Shown here piece after piece: positions 47,098 through 57,529 of a stretch of DNA of 64,000 nt. The stretch spans positions 1,738,501-1,802,500 of the forward strand of contig OY987242.1 in assembly GCA_963920765.1 (NCBI GenBank), given 5' to 3'. The stretch is from Ulota crispa. Its lineage: Eukaryota; Streptophyta; Bryopsida; Orthotrichales; Orthotrichaceae. The position numbers and the translations under genes were made by a program. Under the pieces are notes generated by a model that was not told the origin of the DNA, ran no database searches, and saw only the letters and a program-made list of their open reading frames with translations. Within the stretch, counting starts at the first letter, position 1. The number at the start of each line of letters is the position of its first letter.

Positions 47098-47219
47098 GGT
47101 AAGAGGTTCTAAAACCAATCATATACTAAGCCTAGCCTAGCTCATCGTTGACAATAAAAAAAATTCTTGTAAAATGTCATATGTTCTTAGAGCTGATCGG
47201 TTTTAGAGCCTGACCGGTT
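47094..47219. mobile_element. MITE, TTAAGGTA family, copy 3
   Basis: Starts TTAAGGTAAGAGGTTCTAAA (47094) and ends in the degraded inverted sequence GGTTTTAGAGCCTGACCGGTT. The core CTAGCTCATCGTTGACAATA and GTTCTTAGAGCTGATCGG matches the copy at 11923-12051. It shares its TTAA with the element that ends at 47097. Confidence 0.65.
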
Positions 47220-47713
47220 CAGGAACAAAGTCAAGTGTTGCGGTAGATGATGAGCTTGGTAGATTTTGCTGGTTCCTCAAGTCTTCGTTAGAACATTTGA
47301 GTTTGTAGTTTGGATTTCTAACCGGAGAATCGTTAGGCAAACAAATCATCAACGTAAAATTAATCTTCACAAATTTGCTGGGCATATTCATGTGGCTTGC
47401 TAAGTAGGCAAAACATTAAGTTCTCGTCAACTGAGGTTTCACAGTCCAAAAAGCACCACAGCTTTGCTTGTAATACAATGCACTGTACACATTTAATTAA
47501 GATACTCTTGCCGTTGATTTTACTTGCCTATAGATTCAAGAAGTCTAGCAAAAAAGTTTGACATTCAAAACTGTTGTATAATTCATATGTTCGTCAAGTG
47601 CGAAGCCCATGCCAGTCTTCCGGTTTGTAGCAAAACCTGACTTTCTCTCCAAAATTCTTCAACTTATGTACGCATCTCTGGCCCATGAGATTTATCACTT
47701 GCGCAGCTGCAGT
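47220..47713. other. 3' flank of the second B3 gene
   Basis: Bases 47580-47713 still read as a remnant of the second B3 domain on the minus strand (after a stop: INLMGQRCVHKLKN). Nothing else recognised. Confidence 0.45.
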
Positions 47714-48861
47714 TCAAATTCGGCTGCCGAATAGCTTCAAGAAGTTTTCAGGTATCTCCTGCACCACATAAAAACACTATCACTAATCCAGGCTCCCTCT
47801 ACTGGCGCATATCGACGCACTTTGAGAGCTGCACACAAACGATCCCGAGATGAAGGCAAATTTGAACAGATCGAAAGATGACTTACCAAGCGAGATGTTT
47901 CATTGGCCTCTTCAGTACGACAGAGGCTGTTGGCTGTCAGTATCTTCTCAAAGCTTGGAGGTGAAGAATCCAAGGTGGCCTTCTGGAATGTTGGATTCTC
48001 TCGGGCTACATGACTCCATCCATGAACTTTCACTTCGCTTTCAGAGCTGCCCACCTCATCAGCAACCAGTTGTGGAATAGCTCTCCAAGGAGAAGACTGC
48101 TTTGGTTTCTTCCGCGAACGATTGGAATCACATGTCAGCTCTCTCACTTTTGATTGAGAAGGAATCTCCTTCTTGGGCATGCTGTGAAATACATGCACCT
48201 CGAATTCGGACATTGCCGTCAGGGCGAAAACCAGTGAATCGCCTGTCTGGAGGCCATGGAAAGTAGCAAACGCCTTCCAGCCTCCAGAGATTTTCACTTG
48301 TATCCAAGTTGGAGAGAAGCAATATACGGACAGAGTCACTGGCCAGTTGGAGTTTGTAGGTGAGTCCGTTCGAAGGAGAACTGATCGTCGGAATCTGTGA
48401 CCATACTTTTGGACGAACCAAGCAGGCATTGTCTGCGGGAAACGACATTCCGAATCAGATTTCAGCGATTTTTTAATCTGCTGGTCACTTCTGGAGCAGC
48501 TCGTCAGCGCGCATCACAACAAACTAAGATGACGCTACTTTCAATCGCATGGTACCATGCTTCACAATCAAGCAGATCAACAGCTTATTCACGGTTATCA
48601 AAAGATTTCATTGAAAGATCAGCAAGTTATTATTTGATAGGCTATAGAACTCGAATGCAATCTTCCTAGATTCAGATTGAGAATCGGATTTACATTCTCT
48701 TCACAAACTACGCATACCGGTCCAGCTTTGGTGCCAAAGACACTTGACGCAGTAGACGCCGTGATGGTCTTCTCGAAGTGAGGACTCCCCTGCAATTTGG
48801 CAAGCAACTGATCCTTGCCATCAGCAGTGAATGGCACCACCGTCATATTTTTCCTGGCCAT
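47714..48861 (-). CDS. B3-domain protein, REM-like, second domain truncated
   Basis: Exons 48861-48718, 48432-47887 and 47758-47714 (phase-0 GT-AG introns) give 244 aa. Domain 1 (about 27-120): PHFEKTITASTASS, TMPAWFVQKYGHRF, NWPVTLSVY, GWKAFATFHGLQTGDSLVF, FEVHVF. The linker is Ser-rich with a basic stretch SNRSRKKPKQ that could direct nuclear import. The exon layout is identical to the paralog at 31551-32801, including the acceptor GTGGTGCAG before EIPENFLKLFG. There, however, the frame stops at TGA after 14 residues (SRI), where the paralog continues through a complete second B3 domain; 40 residues of recognisable remnant follow the stop. It may therefore work as a one-domain protein or be on the way to a pseudogene. 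Confidence 0.78.
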
Positions 48862-49526
48862 CGATCACTGCATCACTTGTTCTTAAACCTGCCCCTACAG
48901 AATCACTTCACTTAGGGGAAGTTAACTTCGCTTGTGAGACTAATCAACGATGGACCTCCGAACAGGAGAGATTCTGAGACACAGAAAACTAGTATTGAAG
49001 TGAAAAGCTTTCTCAGGAGTTCTCTCATATAGACAGGAAACAACAATTAATCTGAAGCGACTTCAATCAACCCGACATGACCAGGACTGCCCGGTGTACC
49101 TGGACGGCGGCAATCAATTTTAGAGAATTTTACGGCTCATAATGCTATTCAATGTGTGCTATGAGGCAGAAACCTGACAATGAAAATATGGGTCCAAACT
49201 GAAAATTAGGCTCATGAACAATGTAGACGGACGTGTGATAGTCAAGATTTGGACATGTAAACCTCCTAATACTGAGCAATCACTATACAAAATCATTTAT
49301 TACATTCAGACGTACGGCAATTACTTTTAGAATGACCAAGACCTTCAGCATACTGGGACTAAAAGACTTGAACGTAAAGTCTTCACACAATCATCACAAT
49401 TGCATGCAGCCTCCAAGTGCCCAAGGCGCGTACTCTTCATTAAAGAGTTTTAATTTAATCACCAACATCTCAGTTCAAGCAAGAGCAATGGTTCTTGTCA
49501 AAACGGTACTAGAGAAAATTCAGGAC
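48862..49526. other. Upstream region of the second B3 gene
   Basis: Probably promoter and leader of the minus-strand gene that starts at 48861. No distinct element recognised. Confidence 0.4.
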
Positions 49527-49601
49527 TTACTCCTCTAGTAAATTCGGGTAGTGATTTCGGCTGCAGTATATGTTCCAGAAGTATGGAGGAATCTCTTGCA
49601 C
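49527..49601 (-). pseudogene. Relic of a third B3 gene: start of the last exon
   Basis: The minus strand reads TCTAGTGCAAGAGATTCCTC and translates as VQEIPPYFWNIYCSRNHYPNLLEE before TAA. VQEIP.....Y..R is the start of exon 3 in both B3 genes of this window (VVQEIPLEFYRTHGHRI, VVQEIPENFLKLFGSRI). The first two exons were not found upstream, so this is an isolated fragment, possibly from a local duplication with the gene ending at 47714. Confidence 0.5.
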
Positions 49602-51733
49602 TAGAAACATATCATTGGGTCAATGCTTCTATACATACATCCAAGCCCTACCATATCAATGATATTCCAGGGTGTCAGTAATAATAACTCCGCCGTTGCT
49701 AAAACCATCACTTCAATTGCTGAAAATTTACCGGGGGAAATGAACAGCAACGATATTAAGAGACTCAAATGACACAGTAAATTAACGTAATGAGAAGCTT
49801 ACTCAGAAGTCTTCTCATGTAATGATAGTTTTTTGAAATTCTAAATATCTTCAGGCAAATCGACTGACGACTGACGTAATACTTGAAGAACAGACATACC
49901 TAAACTTACCAAATTGGTAATTTTGGGAAACTGTACCACTGATATTCAATGTTTTGCAATTTCTGATACTATCAACTATGAAGAGTATAGACTTGCAAGT
50001 TGCAACTGATGAAGAACTCACATTATTCAATTAGCTGTTTCATCATCTACAATCTGAAATTTAATAGAGGATATCAGAAGTAGCTGATTATCTGCATAGA
50101 AGGGAACTATACCTACTTACATCTCGTTCAAGAACAATATGCGTTGAAACTCTCTTTCAATTACCAATAACACCCAAATATTAAGGAAATATGTTAATAG
50201 GAACCATGACCAAATGCTTATTTGAACTGAACTCTATAAGATGTACATACCTTCTGGAAGTGACACCATTAGAAATCTTACTTAGGATATCCCTAGCTAC
50301 CTGCAAATGTTGTTGCATGGATTGAACCCATATGTGGCTGTACAGCTCAGAAAGTCTCAAATGTGCTACCAGTTGCAACGTTCTCTTAGCACGGACAGAA
50401 AATCCCTAAGCCCTAAGCATTCCAAGCAAAACATTCACTCAACATAACCACATAGTTGCCAGTAACTCCTTTTAAGGAATTTCCTCAACTGCAAATCTGT
50501 TGCTACAGTTTCTTAAATCAATAGCAAACCTAACTCAAAGGCAGAGAATGGCGCATATGGAGACAATGAGCACACTTTGTAAGGCGCCATTTTGAACTTA
50601 GACTCGTTCAAAATATGATACGGGGAATGCCAGTTTCGGGTATCTCCAATTTCATGTTTCATCGTCTCACTATACCCTTTATACTGTCATTCTTGTGAAA
50701 AAGATTCAGATATCAGTCGGTTCTTCAAAGCTCTTGTACAGCAGTCTGAACTTAGAACCGGTCTTTGTAGCTGAATTCAGCAAAATCATGTACAGCATAC
50801 GAATTCCTAGAGCAAAACTACACCAGGCTTGGCTTCAAAATTCAAAAATCAAGTCACACAAGTGTAACCAGACATCAAAGATCTGGCCCATGCAGACACA
50901 TTAATGGGATTTGAGCCCAGGTTCCAAAATCTCAGGAATAATTACAGTCACAGTCAAGGAACAAGCAGGAGCAAGCCAGATTAAACAGAAGCAAAAACTC
51001 AGAGAGCAATCAGATACATAGCCTACGGTGACCAAAACACACCAATTCCACCAAAGAAAAGTAAACAATGCATTGTTCTAACAATAACATCAAACTTCTA
51101 TCGCCAATAATCACAACAATTGCAACTCAACCAAGTCATAATATCTTAGGAAGAGTCTCAACGCAAAATAACCAAACAAAAGCACTTGTAAATTAATCGT
51201 TCCCTGCGGACTTCATGTATGCACGGCCATTAAACAAAACCACGCAATGTACACTCAACCATTAGTTCGGCAGCAGCTGAGTCAGATGCAAGCTAAAAAT
51301 TTCCTGGTAGCATCCTTATCATTTCTTCACAGTGAGACACATGTAGCAACGGGAACCCTTCGCAGTGATCCTCATGAAGTAATCAACAGTTTCCTACGTA
51401 TTAGGGTATTCTGACCTCACAAAGAGCTTTTCATGCCTGTAGAAACGTCAAAACTGCATCCTCCAATTTGCTGGAGAGCTTATCTCCAGCATTCAATTGT
51501 GAGAAGAACTGCAATCCATGCATTTGAGATCCGGAATCAAACTGGCCAATTTTTCCTGGCAAGTGTGACACCAAGCCGACTCATCATCATCATCATCTGC
51601 TCATCGCCAAACCCTAGAGCACAAGAATGTACAGTACAAAGGGAATCCGAATTCAGCTTCCCGGTGGCCACAGCGTGGAGGATGGGGGGAGAACCAGGCA
51701 AATTGGGAGAGAATTCTACCAAGGACGGCTCGA
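49602..51733. other. Intergenic or untranslated DNA downstream of the Rossmann gene
   Basis: No recognisable protein. On the minus strand, TTGCAG at about 50306 followed by VARDILSKISNGVTS and GTATGT at about 50255 looks like a small exon, but it is isolated. A TCATCATCATCATC microsatellite lies at about 51580. Part of 51400-51733 is probably the 3' untranslated region of the minus-strand gene. Confidence 0.4.
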
Positions 51734-52606
51734 TCAATGACCTCCGAGGCGGATAATGCTCCACACGTCCATGACTCCGGGGGGAACAGGGCTAAGTGCA
51801 GCTTTGACAGCGGCTTTCGCAACGGCATCCACATTGACGGGAGGGACCAAGAGAGGTCCCACGAGAGGGATTTGCGTGAGCGGTTTGGTCTGCTTGACGA
51901 CGGCTTCCAAAGGCGACGCGATCATTCCCAATGGCACCTTCACGCCCGCGATTATGCGATCACCGTAAATAAATCCCGGTCTCAAAATGACGCCCGAGTA
52001 GGGGAATTTCGAACGAACGGCGTCTTCCGCGAGCCTCTTCCCTTCGAAGTAGCCTTGAAGCACAAATGAAGGCAGTCGGAAATCCGCGACAGAAACGTAC
52101 ACGAAGCGCTTCACGCCTGCTTTCGAGGCCGCCCACACGGCCGTGCGATTGGCCTCGCCATTGAGGCGCCGCATCTGGTCGTTGGTGCCGAACCCTCCCA
52201 CGCAGGAGATCACTGCTTGAACTTCGTCCAAGGATTGCTTCCATTGCGACGGGTCGAACAAGTCCCCGCGGAGCCAAACCACGTTGTTCACCCACCCGTC
52301 GGCCCCCTCGGGTCGCCCCGTTCGGTTCAGGCTCACCACGGGGACGCCGCGCGAGAGCGCTTCCACGCACACGTGAGAGCCCACGAAACCATTCCCGCCC
52401 AGGACCAACAGCTTCTTCCGCTCTCTAGGTTTCACCACGGGCTCCTCCTTGCCGGAAACAGAGCTGGCTGGCGACCTCGGCAGGGGCGAGGAATCCTTAC
52501 AATACGAATTCGTGGACGAAATGGACCTGACGCTCACTGACCCTAGAAGTCGCTGCCAATTGTGTGCTGCAGCAGCTGATCTCCCCCCTTGGACCACTAC
52601 TGCCAT
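51734..52606 (-). CDS. NAD(P)-binding Rossmann-fold protein, COQ11-like (At5g15910 family)
   Basis: One exon, 290 aa from ATG at 52606 (MAVVVQGGRSAAAAHNWQRL). This start begins an Arg/Ser/Ala-rich, acid-poor segment of about 35 residues like a mitochondrial presequence; an in-frame ATG 32 codons earlier lies in an acidic, leader-like stretch. The nucleotide-binding motif VLGGNGFVGSH is at 68-78, followed by SLNRTGRP, GDLFDPSQWKQSL, ISCVGGFGTNDQM, VKRFVYVSVADF, an SDR-type YFEGK, and ILRPGFIYG. The end PPVNVDAVAKAAVKAAL is typical of the family. Plant and fungal relatives are atypical short-chain dehydrogenases near NDUFA9; the yeast member (COQ11) takes part in coenzyme Q biosynthesis on the mitochondrial inner membrane. 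That role is by homology only. Codon use is GC-rich compared with the flanks. Confidence 0.92.
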   Translation of the reverse strand: MAVVVQGGRSAAAAHNWQRLLGSVSVRSISSTNSYCKDSSPLPRSPASSVSGKEEPVVKPRERKKLLVLGGNGFVGSHVCVEALSRGVPVVSLNRTGRPEGADGWVNNVVWLRGDLFDPSQWKQSLDEVQAVISCVGGFGTNDQMRRLNGEANRTAVWAASKAGVKRFVYVSVADFRLPSFVLQGYFEGKRLAEDAVRSKFPYSGVILRPGFIYGDRIIAGVKVPLGMIASPLEAVVKQTKPLTQIPLVGPLLVPPVNVDAVAKAAVKAALSPVPPGVMDVWSIIRLGGH

Positions 52607-53085
52607 GGTCGAAAGCCAAAACTTGGAAGAAAACCCTTCCTCACGCTCAAATTCGACAGTTTCAAGTTCCCGTTGAACTCTGTACACACAGAAATCAATC
52701 ACGACTAAGCTGAAACCAAACCAGACAATTCCTCACTTTCGGACCGAGCAACGATCACAATGAGCATCAACTGTTGCAGCAGAGAAAACGGGCCACATCC
52801 AGCGAACCCTCCCTGAGTAAGTTAGTGAGACCGAATGCCCCGCAGACGGTGAAGAGCAGCGACGTTGCCAAGTGCCGCAATGTTCCTGCGCCGGAGCATC
52901 ATGGCTTTTGCTTCCACGTCCCGCTCACGGCGACTCCGTTGGAACTTGGGAGCCCTACGAGTCCGAGGTTCCACGCCCACCCCTCTGGCTCGGCCCACTC
53001 TCTCAGTTAATTGCGCATTCCTCGTGTGTGTAAGCTTACCCTCAACTCGTCTCCCCTTCCTAACTGCTCTGCCCTCAGGCTCGAC
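52607..53085 (-). promoter_or_regulatory. GC-rich promoter region of the Rossmann gene
   Basis: The GC-rich DNA ends abruptly at the TTAA of the next element (53086). A start site probably lies between 52700 and 53050. Plus-strand open frames here are by-products of base composition. Confidence 0.5.
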
Positions 53086-53994
53086 TTAACCCCTGAGCGC
53101 CCGGGGCCATTTTCACCAAAATCAGGGTTTCGGGAGACCTGCAACTTTGATGTACTATATCTCAGTCAATTGGATGATCCTGACCGTTGAAAATAGTGCA
53201 ACACCTATTTAGAAAATAGTTTGCAAATTTTGAGAACAATTGACTGTAGGAGATGGGAGATTATAACATTTAATCAAACAAAATGTGATGGCAAAATCTC
53301 ATTTTTTGGTAGGGCTGCTATTTGATAATTTTTACACAATTCTATAAGCCCTTAATCCATCTCAAATTTTAGGAGTAGCAAGATTAGATGTGAATGCACA
53401 CATTCGTAAATTAATGAAGATTGTACTTCTTTTTATGTCAAGTTTTAGGGTTTCAATTTGCTATTGCACAGAAAACAATGACCAGCATAGTTGGCGAGGG
53501 TTGCCATAATAAGGGTCTAGAACGTGCTTGAACCCTTACCAACAAATTTCCCGCTACCACAAAGCACACACAAGGAAGTTTACAAAGGATATTGACTAAC
53601 TACAAGGAAAACTGTCCAAAAAGACAAAAACATGTCCAAATCAACATGGCCAAATCTATAGAAATTGTCCAATTTGACAAAAAAAAATTGGTCATTTTGG
53701 ACACATTTAGTCAATTTGAACATGTCAATTCGGACACAATTTCTTGTAGTGCTAGTTGCAGCTTGTAAAACACTACTTGCCACCACGCCCCATATGGTGT
53801 TTCACCCAATTGAATATCTTGCAACACTTGTACAACATTTGACTTTCTTTGCCATTACTCCATTGGCATGGACAACTTGAATGCCTTCATAGTTGTAGTT
53901 CATAGCATAATCAAAAAACTTGATCCAATGCCTCAAACAAGCCTTTGAAATCATGCCAAGACACTTTCAGTCCTCTAGGGCGTTTGGGGGTTAA
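53086..53994. mobile_element. TTAA-flanked inverted-repeat element with nested CACTA MITE
   Basis: TTAACCCCTGAGCGCCCGGG (53086) is inverted at the right end (CTAGGGCGTTTGGGGGTTAA, ending 53994). TTAA is intact on both sides. A 153-bp CACTA MITE is inserted at 53599-53751, leaving about 750 bp of the element itself. The left end lies 480 bp upstream of the Rossmann-protein start codon. No coding capacity. Confidence 0.75.
53599..53751. mobile_element. CACTA-type MITE with TGTCCAAA repeats (nested)
   Basis: ACTACAAGGAAAACTGTCC (53599, first C lost) is inverted as GGACACAATTTCTTGTAGTG (53751). CTA lies directly outside both ends (53596-53598 and 53752-53754), a 3-bp duplication as in CACTA elements. 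Inside, the words TGTCCAAA, TTGGACA, TTTGACA and TCAATTTG alternate in both orientations. Confidence 0.8.
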
Positions 53995-54384
53995 GGTAGG
54001 TAGCTTGAAAAGCAACATGTTGCCTTTTCATGGGCTTTTTAGGCATGAAGATTTTTTTGTCTAATTTTCAGACAAAAAGAAATGGATGCCAAATGTAACA
54101 CAATTTTTTTCATATTTTTTGAAGCATTATTGCATTGTTGATAAATTTTCAAAGTTTTCAATAGTAGGCACCTATTTGTGATTCTAGGTCTCCCATAAAC
54201 CATTCCCTTGCAACTTATAAAAAGATGAGGTGAAATCAAGGAGTGTGATTGACTTTTGCAATAGAAGACACTTTTTTTTTTATGACTAAGGAGAGTACAT
54301 TCAAGAACCACCTCATATCCATTCATGAGCTACCTATGGAATGCTTTATGTGAGAGGGGACGCAATTCAAGCTACCTACCTTAA
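53991..54384. mobile_element. TTAA-flanked element, TTAAGGTAGGTAGC family
   Basis: TTAAGGTAGGTAGCTTGAA (53991) is inverted as TTCAAGCTACCTACCTTAA (54384). It shares the TTAA at 53991-53994 with the preceding element. A partial copy lies at 30050-30318. The 394 bp are non-coding. Confidence 0.8.
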
Positions 54385-55040
54385 TAGTTCTACTAACTTT
54401 GTACGCAACATTAATAAATAAATAAACCTTTATGCAATATTTGATGAAAACCTTCAAAATACTTGAGCTCTTATACAAATATTAAATTGAAAAGTAAATA
54501 TGTCAAATTTGCAATTTGAGGATATGAGAATCTTGATTTTTTTTAAAGAATTTGGAGTTGCAGTTTGGAGAGAATTTTTTGCAACAAATTTGTAGCTTCT
54601 TGTACAAAGGATTATTTAAAATACTTGATGCTGTTATTGTATAGAAGTTTGTAAAGCATGCCTCAAGCTTGCATCCTTCACTCATTCTAAAAGTGTTTTC
54701 AAGCATAGAATTTTTATTTTGGTGGTTCTAATGGGGGCATAGCCATCTTGGATTTTTCATAAAGGTCTATTTCTAATTTCACCAATTTGCTCCAAAAAAT
54801 TTACTATTTTACAAATGAAATGTTGGGCAGCTTATATAATTGAGCTTTTGCATTACTCTGTTTTTCCTACCTAAAAAATAATTATTTATCCTTGATTGTC
54901 CGAAGGTAAAAACTTTTTAGGATTTTAAACATATTCCAAATCACTCAAATGTGTTATGTTAATGCTTACAATCATATGTGTTTGTAATAATTATAATCAC
55001 TAACATCATTGCAAAACACAACAACTAATACAAGCATTTT
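54385..55040. other. AT-rich intergenic DNA
   Basis: Nothing recognised. Confidence 0.4.
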
Positions 55041-55202
55041 CATTAGAAGAAAAACAACAATAAACAATTAAGTAATTTAGTTGTTGTGCAGTTATTGTGA
55101 CCATATGTGACCATATAACAACTATGAAACGATTACATATGATCACAATAATTGCACAACAACTAAATTACTTAATTCTTTATTGCCATTTTTCTTCTAG
55201 TG
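55041..55202. mobile_element. CACTA-type hairpin MITE, TTT duplication
   Basis: CATTAGAAGAAAAACAAC (55041, CACTA with one change) is inverted as CATTTTTCTTCTAGTG (55202), with TTT outside both ends. The arms (ATTAAGTAATTTAGTTGTTG and its complement) pair over about 60 bp each around the centre near 55122, so the 162 bp are one stem-loop. Confidence 0.8.
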
Positions 55203-55766
55203 TTTTGCATTTGATTGATTTTAGAGATAAATTACAGATCTATTTATTCATGTATTTTTGAAATATGCTTATAATCACGGAATATGCAAAACATTAAGAG
55301 AGAGATTTTCTAATGTTTAAAACCTATAAAATTGTGATAACCAGGATAGAGTTTGCTTAAAAGCATAGCCAAGGAGAGTTTTATTAGCTCTAGCCATCAG
55401 TTCCTCTACTGCAAGAAACTCCTGCAACATCCCCATGAGCTGGTAGAACTACTTCAATCTTCATTTGAGTCGCTTGAAGCTACTTACAGATTAAAATTGC
55501 AAGCACCAGGGTGGCAGCTTCAAAGAGCGGTCCGACCTTCCCTTGAAAGGAGTTCAAAAGTATTGACGCACATATATCTTCACAGAGGTCTAATCTCAAG
55601 TCCTAATTCAGTTCAGTTCATAAACTAGGGCCGGTTTTGGACCAATACAGTACTCACATACTGCCATTTTGATGAGATCGGAATAATCTAGTTCAAAGTT
55701 AAAACCATGGAATTAATAACTTCAAGGTCCACAACAATAAGACACTTGTACATTACACTGCTATAG
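55203..55766. other. Intergenic, nothing recognised
   Basis: A short open frame exists at 55353-55628 but I do not recognise its product. Confidence 0.4.
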
Positions 55767-56195
55767 TGCAAGATACAATAAACCAACAAACATTTGGCCA
55801 CAAAATGCCAAATAGTGGTCAGTTTTGGGTGCTATAAATGTATTTTTGGCAAATGATAATTTGAATCCATTTTTGTAACTTTTTTCTTGAGATCTCCTTG
55901 CTTATAGTTATGAAGAGTTTCAATTTTATTGAGGGGTGTTATGAATAGTTCATATGGTTGTTAAATCTTTGTTGTGTTAAGTTGTAGTACCCTTCACTAA
56001 GTTGAAAATCATTGTAATCATAAACTCTTCAATTACTTGAAACTCTTTGTAACTCTTTAAGTAGGGAGATCTTAGGAAACAAGTTACAAAAACAGATTTA
56101 AATTATCATTTGCCAAAAATATGTTGATAGCCCCCAAAGTTGACCACTATTTGACATTTTGTGGCCAAATGTTTGCTGGTTTATAGTGTCTTGCA
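55767..56195. mobile_element. MITE with long inverted arms (TGCAAGAYAC ends)
   Basis: TGCAAGATACAATAAACC (55767) and GGTTTATAGTGTCTTGCA (56195) are inverted, and the arms continue through ACATTTGGCCACAAAATG and AAATAGTGGTCA for about 75 bp. A clear target duplication was not found. Non-coding. Confidence 0.7.
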
Positions 56196-56479
56196 CAATA
56201 TTTATGACGCACTCATGCTCAGCCTCAGAATGCATTCTTGAGCATGCTTGCAAGTGCAAAGTTTTACACCATCTAAATGTTCAAATGGAGCTGGAAGTGG
56301 TGAAGTTGTCCCACATGCTATGCCATCCAAGATGTTGAGGGGAGGCATATTTCACAAGGAGATTATTTCATTTTACCACATATCAATGTAGTAAAACCAT
56401 GGAAATCACCACTTTGTAAAACAACCACATGTGGTGATTTGGAATTGCTACATGCAATTTGAAGCATTTTACTACATAA

Positions 56480-56640
56480 CATGGTAAACAACCCATTTTT
56501 ACTACTTCCTTCCAAAAACAACAAAACGTAAGATGGTAAACCATACATTTTTACTACTTTCTCACAAATGCAACTAATATAACATGGTAAAGGACACTTT
56601 TTTACTACTTTCTCACAAACACATCATATGATAACTTGAC
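56480..56640. repeat. Tandem repeat, about 52-bp unit, three copies
   Basis: ACATTTTTACTACTTTCTCAC-like words recur at about 56494, 56546 and 56597, each preceded by CATGGTAAA or GATGGTAAA. Confidence 0.65.
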
Positions 56641-57529
56641 TACTAAAATAGGGGCCAATATTTAGGGACTTCCTTTTCAAGTTGACATACATGTGCACAA
56701 AGCATAGTTTGTGTTGTCCAAATGTAAAAATCTAAAAATTCAACATTGTTAATTGTACATTAGATAGGACTTCAAACTTCAAAGATTCAAAACCTATATC
56801 ATAATATCCAAACAAAACATCTTAGTGCATGGAAATGCTCTTAATACTAATAACAATACACACTATTGAAAAACTCTTAAAACAACCAAAACCATTCACA
56901 ATAGCTAAAACATATTGGAATTTGTTGATAGTTTGTCACCCCATTGGCTTTTTGGAAAGTGGGTAATCCTACTAATTTCTCCTCAATCATGTCAATTTTC
57001 TATAACTTGTTGCTTACCGCTTGCCATGGTTCACTTACTTTGCCTTATAAAACCAATTGCAACACCAAGTCTCCACCTTTTGCCATTAAGCTTTATAGTT
57101 TGAGCGCATTTGATCAAGAATTGCACAATAATGAACTACCTACATTAACACACCAAAATAAAGGTGTTAGTAGACATATACACCAAGCGATTGACAATCA
57201 TCAATGCACTAAAACACAAGCAATTTGAAAAAAACATGACTAAGAAAACAAGACAAATGAATATTTATTGCATGTGCACAAAGGGAAAAGGAAGTGATGT
57301 GTATATTTAAAAAAATGCCAAAAAATCATAGTCCAAGCAAATTTGTACAATTTTAGAAAAACCAAGGGCATTTGTACAAAATTTGCAAATTTCAATGGTA
57401 CATTGGTAGAAAACTCTGTCTAATATAACCAAAAATCAACAATTTTTTGTTGATTTGGACACTTTGAGCACAACTTGACTAATTCAACAAAATTTAATGA
57501 AGAAGGCATAACCTTTTGTTGTCTTAAAT
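56641..57529. other. AT-rich intergenic DNA
   Basis: Nothing recognised. Confidence 0.4.

Noticed and set aside
50255..50310. Real exon (VARDILSKISNGVTS)
   Set aside because: Splice-like borders are present, but no neighbouring exons or recognisable family were found.
51737..52676. Plus-strand genes opposite the Rossmann gene
   Set aside because: They are mirror frames of a GC-rich coding region with strong homology on the minus strand.
19058..53994. TTAACCCCTAAA words as interstitial telomere repeats (CCCTAAA)
   Set aside because: They occur singly, not in tandem, are always tied to TTAA, and most have an inverted partner; transposon ends explain them better.
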